From contig NC_087083.1 in the NCBI RefSeq assembly GCF_026151205.1, positions 1,054,001 through 1,118,000 of the forward strand: a DNA stretch of 64,000 bases, in the 5' to 3' direction. Shown here piece by piece: positions 22,301 to 34,300 of this stretch (position 1 is the stretch's first letter; each line of letters begins with the position of its first letter). Position numbers and translations under genes: made by a program. The notes under the pieces are model-generated. The model was not told where the DNA came from. It made no database searches and saw nothing but the letters and a program-made list of their open reading frames with translations. This stretch comes from Bolinopsis microptera. Taxonomy: Eukaryota; Ctenophora; Tentaculata; Lobata; Bolinopsidae.

Positions 22301-25300
22301 ACCACATGTTAACCCTAATTAAGTTATTAAATACGTAGAGACTTCTAAACTACTGTGAACTGTGCACCCCACACTTCGCGTTGAAGAGTCGCACAAAATA
22401 TATTCTGACCAGATCAGTACTCAGTAGTACCCGCTCCAAGATAGGACACTATCATTATTATTATATTCGTGGGTCATACATCCGTATCCCGATGGCACTG
22501 TCGTGGCACTGTCGTGGCACTGTCGTGGCATTGTCGTGGCACTGTCGTGGCACTATGGTGGCACTCTGGCGGTACTCTGGCGGCATAGTGCTAACTTTCA
22601 ATCATGTTCGTAAGACGAGCTCCATAAGGAAATAGCATCAGTGATGGTTCACACTTCCCGATCTTTCAAGTATACCAGCTACGACGAGATCATGAAATGT
22701 TCTCAACAGAAGCTTGCTGCATGATACAGCTACCAGCTACCTACTGCAGCTATCGTTCAACTATTCTCTACAGTCTAGATCTCCTTTCAAATCAATCAAT
22801 CTGTTCTAGTAGAGATCTTGAAGACTGAGAAGATATCTTGCAGAACCTGGTTCCAGAAACGACCCATCGCGGAGCTAAAAATCCTGGATGCAGCCAAGTT
22901 CGACGAACTGTATGCAGTTAGCTTCTGTTGAAAACATCCCATGATCTGGAAACTCATCCTAGCTGGCTTATATGTCATATTCTGTGACATTATTGCAAGG
23001 TACATCGTAGCAATCACATGACACACCTCACGTCCTCACGTGAAGTTAATACCTACGTCATAGCAATCCAGATTCTAAAACACCTGAACATTGCACGTGG
23101 GACTTGTTATTGTTATACCCTAAGTGTATCCTGCAGGAATGTTATCGCAACGCTAATAAGCTGATAGCATGTGACACGTCACCAGATCAGGATTGTAAAT
23201 AACAAGGCTTCGACAAGGCTAGTAAATAAAAGGTAATGCTTTTATGACACCGTGGCTATTAAAAGGCTAGTAAATAAAAGGTAATGCTTTTATGACACCG
23301 TGGCTATTGTGAAAAAATAATAATGAATGTATAATGATTGTCTTCTGCTTTTGAAAGAACATGATTGAAAGTTGGCCATGAGAATGCCGCCATAGTGCCA
23401 CGACAGTGCCACGAGATTGCCACGACAGTGCCGTCGGGATCCGGATGTATGACCTATTCGTAATGAAATTCTTATTTACTGAACCTTAATTCTGGAAATC
23501 GGAATCCATGCAAAGTCTTAAAGTGAATCTGCAAACACAAATCCCCATCCCTTCACCAAGTACATAAAAAAGCACGATCTTTTTTATGAAGCACGCCTTA
23601 TCACAGTGACACCCTTACTTACCAGGAAGATGCCAACATTCAACAATGGTGTGCTCTAAATAATAAACTTAAATTAAAGAAAAGAGAAAAGAAAGTGAAA
23701 CTCACATGACCCTCAGTTGACTGGTAGTACGTGATACCATCCTCAGCGAGCGCCGGGGTGAACCACTGGGAGTAGTCGTAAAGATACTCCCTACTGACAC
23801 CACTGGCTGTTACTATAGAAACAACAGGTGGGCTTTGCGGAGTAGTTTCGGTTGCTTGCGGAGTAGTTTCGGTTGTTTCTGGAGGGCTTTCAGCTGGTTC
23901 TGGAGGGCTTTCAACTGGATCCGGTGTTGCTTCAGCTGTTTGGGCCGAAATTTCAGATTCTGGCGTAGTTTCAACCGTTTCTGGTGCAGTTTCAGATTCT
24001 GGCGCAGTTTCAACTAATTCTGGTGTAGTTTCAGATTCTGGCGCAGTTTCGACTAATTCTGGTGTTGCTTCAACTAATTCTGGTGCAGTTTCAGATTCTG
24101 GCGCAGTTTCGACTAATTCTGGCGCAGTTTCAACTAATTCTGGAGCGTTTTCAACTGTTTCCGTAGATTGTTCGACAAATTGCGAAGCGCTTGGCTCAAC
24201 CTTATCTGCTTGCAATTGCTGCAATTCAACCTGAAATAAGAAGGCTATATAACTTAATTACGCATATACCGTCTGTCAAACAATGAAATATAAAAAACCC
24301 GTTGGATTAAATTAAATACAAAAGAACTGAAGATTGCATCATACGCTCCCACCCCTATCCTTAACACAATTTCACATTAAATGCGTGCACCTGTTTTAAA
24401 CACCAATACTCCACAAGTATTTGAAATAGCTCTAAACTAATAACATAACTCTGTGAAATTTATTTTGTTGATTATAATGTTGTGATTGCATAATTTATTG
24501 TAAATATAATATGTTTCAGAAATATGTAACGTGATGGAAGATATTTTAAACGGGTCATACCCTGACCAAACCCAGGATGCATAATGCATAACACGAAGAA
24601 TTTGTTGTAACTTTGTATGAAAAGTATTAATAACATAATGAGCGAATATATTGAAACCCACCCTAAGGAGAGTAATATCGTCTTCCAAGGTCACGTTCCT
24701 CTCTTTGTACTCTTGTAGTTCAGCGTGCAACCCTTGCAATTCCTGCAGAGAGAAAGGTGTTGTTAGAAGAATAGTGTTATTATTAGTAGAATGATTATAG
24801 TTTACAAGCCAAGGCAAAGTTTGCGGGGGCTTCACATTTTTAACGGTGCGCGTTTTGTACTACAACGCTATAGACCAAAAATTGTATTCATATTATTAAA
24901 ATTTTTCAAATTATTCAAATTATCCATGGTACAAGCAGGAAGCTCGCCGACACAATCAACTTTTAACAAACTTCCCCTGAAAAAATAACCAAGTCGGCCA
25001 ATTCAACAGAGGCATTTTCTAAAAAAAGATATCTAGACGCGCCCATAAAACTAACAGAGTGTTGCAAAGTACCCGTATAATAATGTATTGTGGTGGTAAC
25101 AGCAATTGAAAACATGTGGTAGTTTGTTATCTTAACAGCTCTGTCCCACCTGACAGTGCACTGACAGCAGCTTAACTAAACACACCTAAAACACGTATTG
25201 TCATTTGTCATTATGTTACGTTTGCTGGTAGTGCTGTTAGTGCTGGTGAGTGCGGTTTTAGGACAGCTACAAGAGCAGGATGATCTGCCGGATTTTACAT

Positions 25301-28300
25301 TCTTTCCGGAGTATGAGAGTAACAGGAATGTCAGATCTGCTAACACCACCTCTACTAACATCACGACTGAAGCAACAGCTCCTCTCCCTCCCACCAACAC
25401 CACAACAGCCCCTCCTATTAGGGCAGCAGCGGCAGGAGATGAAACATTCTCCTCTTCTACCGCATCCTCCTCCTTCTCCACACCCACCGCTCCCTCCACC
25501 TATCCCCCTCTACAAACATCTGTCAAACCTCCCAACAAATCTCCTAAAACAGGGCCCATGTCAGGGATATCCAGACCAGTGATTATAGCGGTGATAGTAA
25601 CAGTTGTGCTGGTGGCTGTGTTGGTGGTGGTTCTGGGGGTGTTGTTTTGGAGGAGGAGACAGGGGGGCCGATATCAGCATATCAAGCAGGGCGTGGAGAT
25701 GACGGAGAATGTTTACAATTAGTTGGGGGATTAAGAGCTAATTATTAGTGGTCAGCTGATCAGATAATTGATCAGATGAGCAGATAGATGATCACTGATC
25801 AGGTATGTTGACTTGAGGTCATTGTTGGAACTTGGAGAGGTTGGAAGTCCAACAAAGGTGTGTTGTGTAGATTATATACAAACAGGAGATAAAACTTTTA
25901 TCTGATAAAAGTTTAGATGTCACTGACAGTAACTCCAACAAATTCATTATTTAAAAGACATTCCACATGTTGGGACAGAATAAGATTGAGCATCTTATTT
26001 TCTTGAAATTATATACGTTATTTTGTAAAAACATAATTGTTTGGCGGATTTTTGTTTATATCACATGTATGGCCAATTACCATCGATCTATTCAAGCAAT
26101 TTTAAAGCGAAACCCATCTTTGTGTAATATGTTTTTCAATTTATTTCACTTTTAAATGAAGTGTGGTGTTTAAAACGCAATTCTGGTATAAGGATCCAAA
26201 ACCCAACAAAATCAAACCTCAAGCTTTGCGCTGAGTAGCTGTACCTCCGCTGATTTAGCAGTTTCAGGGGCCATGTTTGAGCTCACATCTTCGCTAGACT
26301 GGGTGTTGGATGTTTCCTGAGACTGTTCGTCATCTTTTTCTTCCAGAGTCCCCTTCAACAGAGAAAATTCCGACTCTGTTTCTGATAGTTTCACCTTCAA
26401 GAACGATGTTTCACTTTCACTTTGTGACAATTTCTCTTGCAACAAACTCAAACTGCTTTCTCTTTCTGATAAAAGCCCAGTCAAACCAAAAGCTTCGCTT
26501 TCAGATGCCACAACTTGACCTTCAATTTGGGAGAGTTGTTCTCTTAAAACACTCATATCGCTCTCTGCATCGGAGAGTTTCAGCTTTAACGAGCTGTTAA
26601 GAGTTTCACTTTCAAAGAGTTTCTCTTTCAGACTGACTGATTCGCTTTCTGTTTGGGAGAGTTTCTCCGAAAGGGCAGTAAGCTGGTCACGCAAATCACC
26701 CACAGTTGAGTTTGCTGTAACGAGTTCATCGCTAGTGTTCTGACGAAGTTCTGTTTCTTGGACACTCGTTTCCTGATTAATGGGAATCTTTATTTACATT
26801 TTATGGCCGACATCATAAGGCATTTCTTGAGAGTTACAAGTCTTAACTCTAATCATAATTAGCAACATAATATATGGTAAGTATAAAAATTGATCAGGAA
26901 TCAACAAAGATCAGGTGAATGAGTAGATTTTCATTGAAATACACTAAAATTCACTAAAATTCACTAAAATCTCCATGTCACAAGCCATTACCTGCGCAGT
27001 AATCTTCATCTGTTCCAACTGAGCAACCAGTTGTGACATGTACTGATCCTGTTGGTGCTTCTCAAACCTCAGCTGTTGTAAGCTGGTGTCTTGGTTAGCT
27101 ACTGTTTGTCTTAGTTCGTCTGTTGCACACTCCTGGGATTGTTGTGATGACGTCATGTGTTGTTGTGATGACGTCATGTTTTGTTACACAATAGAAAAAT
27201 ATGCTTCAGAACGGACATTTTTAGCCCAGCTTATCGTAATTTGAAGTATTTCCCTCAGAAAATGACAATACTGGAAGAATATAGCCACTACCTCGGAAAT
27301 TTTGCTAAGTTTATTATTATGATCAATTGAATTTATAATTATTATCATTTATAATCATGATCAATTGAATGACAAGCCGTGTGTAAAATTAATCAACTAA
27401 TCAAGCCAAATTTCAACAATTAGCCGACCTGATTTCTTCTCATCTCCTCAATGGAAGCAGCCAGTGAATCTCTCTCTGCCAGCACTTGTTCATACTCTGA
27501 TGAAACCACGTGTTGTTGCGATGACGTCACGTGTTGCGGAGGGCTGGTATCGGAGGAGGCTGGTTGGGTAGATTGAAGTTGTTCCATTTGCTCAGTGTAC
27601 CTAAAGTGAGGAGGGATCAAAACCTTTAAATTGGCGTTAATATTACCATTGATATCCTGGGGCCCTAAAATGACTCGTCCAGTCTTATCCTTAAATTGGA
27701 CATAACTCACTAGCTGAACGAGCACTGAATTGTCGGATTAAAACTTGTGAATCTGACCTCCAGCTCGCCATTTTTGAGATTCAAGCAAATCGAGGATGTT
27801 CAAAGGGTGCAGGATGTTCAGCTCGTCAAAATACTGGCGGAAATTATTTGGTAGGCCCTAAAACGACTCGTCCAGATCCAGTCTTATCCTTAAATTGGAC
27901 ATAACTCACTAGCTGAACGAGCACTGAATTGTCGGATTAAAACTTGTGAATCTGACCTCCAGCTCACCATTTTTGAGATTCGACCAAATCGAGGATTTAC
28001 AAAGGGTGCAGGATGTTCTACTCGTCAAAATACCGGTGGAAATTATTTGGTAGGCCCTAAAATGACTCGTACAGATCCAGTATTATCCTTAAATTTGACA
28101 TAACTCACTAGCTGAACGAGCACTGAATTGTCGGATTAAAACTTGTGAATCTGACCTCCAGCTCACCATTTTTGAGATTCGACCAAATCGAGGATTTACA
28201 AAGGGTGCAGGATGTTCTACTCGTCAAAATACCGGTGGAAATTATTTGGTAGGCCCTAAAATGACTCGTACAGATCCAGTATTATCCTTAAATTTGACAT

Positions 28301-31300
28301 AACTCATTAGCTGAACTAGCACTGAATTGTCGGATTAAAACTTGTGAATCTGACCTCCAGCTCACCATTTTTGAGATTCGACCAAATCGAGGATTTACAA
28401 AGTGTGCAGGATGTTCTACTCGTCAAAATACCGGTGGAAATTATTTGGTAGGCCCTAAAATGACTCGTACAGATCCAGTATTATCCTTAAATTTGACATA
28501 ACTCACTAGCTGAACTAGCACTGAATTAGGCGGGGCGGGGTGCCGGGTGGGGGGGCGGGGGCACTCTCTGAAGCCTACTTTAAAACACCACCAGCTCACC
28601 AGGTTTGTAGCTGAGCAATGTACTGCTGATAATACGTCTCCTGATCCTTGGCGTACTGTTGAGCTGTTCTATCTGTTGTTGTGATACGTGACTGGAGGGC
28701 TGTTGTGTTTCTTGTACGGGTGGGGAGGCGCCTGAAACAACATTTAACGGATAATGATAGTAAATATTAGGGAGGTTCAAAATAACAAAATATTCTCAAA
28801 TAATTGCTTACTTCGGCTTATCTGTTGTTCCTAAGGTCAAATAGCTGCCAATACATTTTGAAGCTTCAACCCGAATCGGAATCACTGCCCCGACCACGCC
28901 CATTTTTTATTTATTAAATATGCTGGATAATAGGAACTCTATCTAGAAGACTCGCCATTAATTAAACGAACATTCCTAAAATATCTAAAATATCTCTTCT
29001 AAACAACAGTTACATTTAGATTTCGAACAATACAGTTGCAGACCCGAACAAGTTTAACAACAGCAAGTGTAACAAGTGTGACAACAAGTGTTACAAGTGT
29101 ATCAAGTGTAACAAGTGTAACAACAATTACAAGTGTAACAACAAGTGTGACAACAAGTTTAACAAGTGTAACAACAAGTGTAACAAGTGTAACAAGTTTA
29201 ACAAGTGTAACAACAAGTGTAACACAAGTGTAACAACAAGTGTAACACAAGTGTAACAACAAGTGTAACACAAGTTAAGTGTAACACAAGTGTAACAACA
29301 AGTGTAACACAAGTGTAACAACAAGTGTAACACAAGTGTAACAAGTGTAACACAAGTGTAACAACAAGTGTAACACAAGTGTAACAAATGTAAAAAGTGT
29401 AACACAAGTGTAACTAACATTGAGTGAGCTGGAACTTGAGTCTATTAATCTCCTCGTCCTGCTCCATGATAAGAGTTTTGTATCCAGCCACTATTTCGTC
29501 ATGAGAATCTATCGTGTTTTCCGTTTCTGTCTCCTCTTCTCCTTCCAGCGCTCTTGTTACTATATCTAAAACAAGGGGTAAAATCAAAACTCTAGGTTAA
29601 CGTTTCCGTACAAAATATTTCTAAATTCGGTAGTAAACTTTTTTAATTTATTTTAGACACCCGGCTGAAATTTTAAGCCTTTCTTGCATTACTAGTTAGC
29701 GACGCTAAGATTATTAAAGTAAGCTCATATACAGGATATCCTACTGTAAGGACTAGACATTAACGCTTACAAATAATGGAAAATAAACCCAAAAAACCTT
29801 GTTAAAAATATACCTTGTTGTTTTTTAAAGACGTTCGTAAAAGAGAAGTCAAAATACCGGTGGAAATTATTTGGTAGGCCCTAAAATGACTCGTCCAGAT
29901 CCAGTCTTATTCTTAAATTGGACATAACTCACTAGCTGAACTAGCACTGAATTGTCGAATTAAAACTTGTTGTCGGATATAAAAATATACCTTGTTGTTT
30001 TTTAAAGAACTTCGTAAATGAAAAGTCCAGGAAGAGCTCCTCAACATTCTCCGCAGTAGGATGTGGAGACTTGGTAGCCTGGGTGAAGAGCAGACTAACT
30101 GAAGCTGAGTCAAGTAGCTCCGTGTATATCTCCTTGCCAACACGGTGCGTAATCAGGTGTAGTAGTGTCTCTCTGAAAGAGAGAGAGGGTTAATGACATA
30201 ATTATTAGTATTTATAGTTAATTAATTAGGGGTAATTAGCAGTACCCACTCGGTGTGTTATCAGGTGTACTGGTGTAGTAGAGTCTCTCTGGCATTTAAA
30301 CATGTTAACACTTCTTTTTTTTTTTTATTTTATTAAAACAGTTATACAACTTATTAACATTTCATTTACTTTGTGTAGTGCTGGCAAGAGTTGTCGTTGT
30401 ACTTCAGACATAGTCCCATTAACATAGCCCCTAGGCTGGATAACAGGCTCGCTGAGGCGTCCTGTCCGTCTGTAATTAGTTGTAATTAGATGTGATTAGT
30501 TGTAATTAGTTGTAATTAGTTGTAATAGTGGGTGGGAGGGGAGGGGGAGGGGAATGTTGACCCTGCCATACATTTTCTAGGGCTTGGATTATTCTTTCAA
30601 GTATCAAAATCTGAATCTGAATCTGAAACTTTAACATTACCATAATATAACAATTTTAATATGACTATCACAGCGTGATTTACTTTACAGCGTGATCTTT
30701 ATTATATTAACATTCTCATAACTGAGTCTATTAGGAAGAAAAAAATCAGAAATTTCTTGAATGAACAAATGATACTAGATCTGTACACGACTTAATCAAT
30801 AATCAGCTTGGATTATATGAAAATAAACAGCGATTCTGGAATTGATCGAAACATGTACAGCAAAACCCCGATTTACCGCAAACCCTTATTTACCGCAAAC
30901 TCCAATTTACCACAAACCCTTATTTACCGCAAAACCCAATTTACCACAAACCCTTATTTACCGCAAAACCCAATTTACCGCAAACCCCAATTTACCGCAA
31001 AACCCAATTTACCGCAAACCCCAATTTACCGCAAAACCCATTTTACTGCAAACCCCAATTTACCGCAAAACCCATTTTACTGCAAACCCCAATTTACCGC
31101 AAAACCCATTTTACTGCAAACCCCAATTTACTGCAAACCCTTATTTACTGCAAACCCTTATTTACTTCATACATTGCACGAATTTGTTGATCAGTAATAC
31201 ACAGCTTCTGAGTCATCCTTTCTGTTTTGGGTACCCAAAACACTAGCGAGATTTTGTAATCTGTATCTAATATCTATATTGTAATCTGTATCTAGATTGT

Positions 31301-34300
31301 TGTGTTATCTAGATTGTAAGGGGGGGGGGGGGGGGGGGGTGGGGGGGTTAGTTATAACTTACATCTGGTCTGTCAAAATAAATTCTACTCAGTATTCAGC
31401 AATATTACATATACTAATATATATATATAATATTATATAATACCATTATTTTTACCCTCGTGAAATAAGCTTATGGTTCGTGGAGAAGGACTCCTGTCAC
31501 CTGGATCACACGAATAGCTGACAACTAAACCTTTGTAGTATTAGTTCTCCAGAAGATAAAATAAACATCTTTCTTTTGTTAAATGTAAAAGTCACGTTCC
31601 AGTTTCACGTCATAAATATACAGGAGCTTATTATCGAACTACAGATGCGGGGAACAAAGGTAGGAATATTTGACAGAGTCATACGTCTATAATACCATTC
31701 ACTCCGACCTACGGCAAAAACTTTGTAATTTCGTTCTCATAGTCTTATTATTGTGCACGCTGTCAAATTTAGGGAGGGGGGTTTAGGGGGCAACTCTCTT
31801 GTATAGCCGTGATATAGCTGTTCCTTGCAGGAGAGGGGGGCTGGGGGGGGGGGGGTTCTCAGAAACTAACCAGTGTGTTCCACCAACTCCAGAATGTAAG
31901 GCACGAAAGCGTTGTTGTTGAGCAGTGTAGCAACTGCGCCCGGGCATTCCTCCACCCAGTGTAGCAGCAACATTAGTGTTCCAAACCTCGTGCGCGCACT
32001 CGAGTCCTGTAGAGAAATAATTACTGTAAATAAGACAAACTGACGGACAAACGTAGGGACAAACTGACTGACAAACTGACGGACAAACATAGAGATTACA
32101 GACAAATACTATCAATGAGCCAAATTAACTGACGAACAAGCGGACAATAATTAAACACACACTCTGATTCATGGACATACAGAGAGTTGACCTTCTTTCC
32201 AATGACAACGACACAAGGACATATCATAAACACAGGTCAACGACACAGACTGAACAAGTGACAGCGATACTGGTATTAAATTTGCCGCTGATTGGTTAAT
32301 CACGGTCACGTGTAAAACTCACGTTAGCGAGCATCTGGAATACTTGGTTGATAAGGTGCACGGGGGGTAGCCCTGAGGTTAGTTCTAGCTGTACTTGTAA
32401 CATGTTCTCGTGCTGAAATGTAGTTGTCATGGTTACAGACCATGGTTACTGCAAACCATGGTTACAGACCATGGTTACAGACCATGGTTACAGACCGTAG
32501 TTACAGACCATGGTTACAGACAATGGTTACAGACCATGGTTACAGACCATGGTTACAGACCATGGTTACAGACCATGGTTACAGACCATGGTTACAAAAC
32601 AGATGAGTAATAATGGGTTTAGAATTATCCCAAAAATATCTTAAATGCGGAAACATCTCCCTAGATGATAAAAGTAAATAAATCTTGATAATAACAATAA
32701 ATAACAATAAATAACCCTTGACAAAGTAAGCAGTGTTGTAAGAAGAAGAAGTTGGTTGGTTGGAAAGTTCACTAGAAATAAACTCGGTACTAACGCCTTA
32801 AAAAGTTCATTTACAGTTACCTGAGCGATGTTGTTATAAAGGCAGTGAGAGAGCGTTACACTACACAACCAGTGTGCCACAGAGTCGTTACTGAATAACC
32901 CAGCACAGAGAAGTTGACCCGATGTTACCCCTACTTGTACATCTGAAACATCGAGGATTTAGTTGAATATAATGAGGATTTAGTTGAATATAATGAGGAT
33001 TTAGTTGAATATAATGAGGATTTAGTTGAATATAATGAGGATTTAGTTGAATATAATGAGGATTTAGTTGAATATAATGAGGATTTAGTTGAATATAATG
33101 AGGATTTAGTTGAATATAACGAGGATTTAGTTGAATACGATGAGGATTTAGTTGAATACAATGAGGATTTAGTTGAATATATTGATGGTTTAGTTGAATA
33201 CACTGAGGATTTAGTTGAACTAGCATAACCCTAAAGTGGTGTCGAGACTAAAATAATTATTACCTATTTAATTCGCGTTTTTGACACCACTTGGGGATCC
33301 AAATTTTGGGCTCTAAAATCATTATTCCTTGGCCAATTTTTATTTTTTCATGCTGATTTGGAGGCCATTAAAGCATTTGACCCAGTCAAAAAGTTTCAGT
33401 TGTATATCTTTTACGGTTTTTGCGGAAAGTTGCGTTAAAGTTGATGCCGTGGTGTCAGTAAAATGGCACGGAAAACTATCGTCTCGCTTTATATATAGTA
33501 AGATACAATGAGGATTTAGTTGAATATAATGATGGTTCAGTTGAATACACTGAGGATTTAGTTGAATATAATGAGGATTTAGTTGAATATAATGAGGGTT
33601 TAGTTGAATACACTGAGGATTTAGTTGAATATAATGAGGGTTTAGTTGAATACACTGAGGATATAGTTGAATATAATGAGGGTTTAGTTGAATATAATGA
33701 GGATTTAGTTGAATACATTGAGGATTTAGTCACACATTAAAATTTTGAGTTAAGTCGCAGTACTCCTAATTTCTAACAGTTTTATTATTTAATCTATAAT
33801 TTCAATTGGGCCGCGACATTTTTTAAACAAACAAGTTCTCATAAAAACTGATGGAATTCCATTAAATTCCCGCTTCATAATTACTAAAATAATTAATCAA
33901 TAATTACAATAAGGGTGGAAGTGTAAGAGCCCAAACTATCTTAAACCGCTTTAATAAAAGAATCCTACGGTAATAACGCATAACAAAAGCTAATGACCCC
34001 GGGGCTATGATAAGGGGGGCTTGAAGCAGTCATAGATCATGGATTGTTCCAGGCGTGTTTTGAATAAAAGATTATATAATTATGAATCTAGTCTGGTATC
34101 CTCCTCTGTTTGTTCTCTTCGAGCTGATTTTCAAGTAGGGCAATTCGTGGTTTAACCCTGTACAATGTTGTATCGGGTAACGCTATGGATTTATATTCTA
34201 GGATTTGTAGTCAACCTGCGACTTACTAGAGAGGAATACCTCGGCTTTCTTGAACGATCCCAAACCAACAGAGAAGAATTATTTATAGTATTCGTAATTC

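Larger units (their letters stand above)
10330..29565 (-). other. USO1: USO1 exons 16-27: expanded coiled-coil tail and acidic end
   Basis: Residues about 620-1445. Exon 16 carries GYKTLIMEQDEEINRLKFQL, the start of the coiled coil. Exon 20 (185 residues) is a Ser/Glu-rich coil with repeated LSxxESExSxLK units. Exon 22 (175 residues) is built of PELVETAPESETA-like repeats. Exon 23 (104 residues) has about eight TSEQ repeats followed by VEQA repeats. Exons 19-24 all start and end in phase 0, so each can be gained or lost without shifting the frame. Exon 26 has EQDDLLVLLAHQDKKL, a p115 hallmark. Exon 27 encodes the acidic end SSESEDDFDDLMDSCED. The tail has drifted far from vertebrates apart from the ends. 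Confidence 0.85.
29991..32942 (-). other. USO1: USO1 exons 11-15: C-terminal half of the head
   Basis: Residues about 411-620. Matches to p115 include SGQLLCAGLFSNDSVAHW (exon 11), LMLLLHWVEECPGAVATLL (exon 13), GAMLMGLCLKYNDNS (exon 14), and HRVGKEIYTELL with FLDFSFTKFFK (exon 15). Minisatellites lie directly next to the acceptors of exons 11 and 12. The last part of exon 15 is present a second time at 29804-29850. Confidence 0.9.

Noticed and set aside
30808-31246. Two overlapping Pro-rich frames
   Set aside because: Artefacts of the 17-18 bp repeat in USO1 intron 13.
32888-33226. IQLNPHY-repeat frame
   Set aside because: Most of it is the 21-bp minisatellite; only its USO1 exon 11 part (read in another frame) is real coding.
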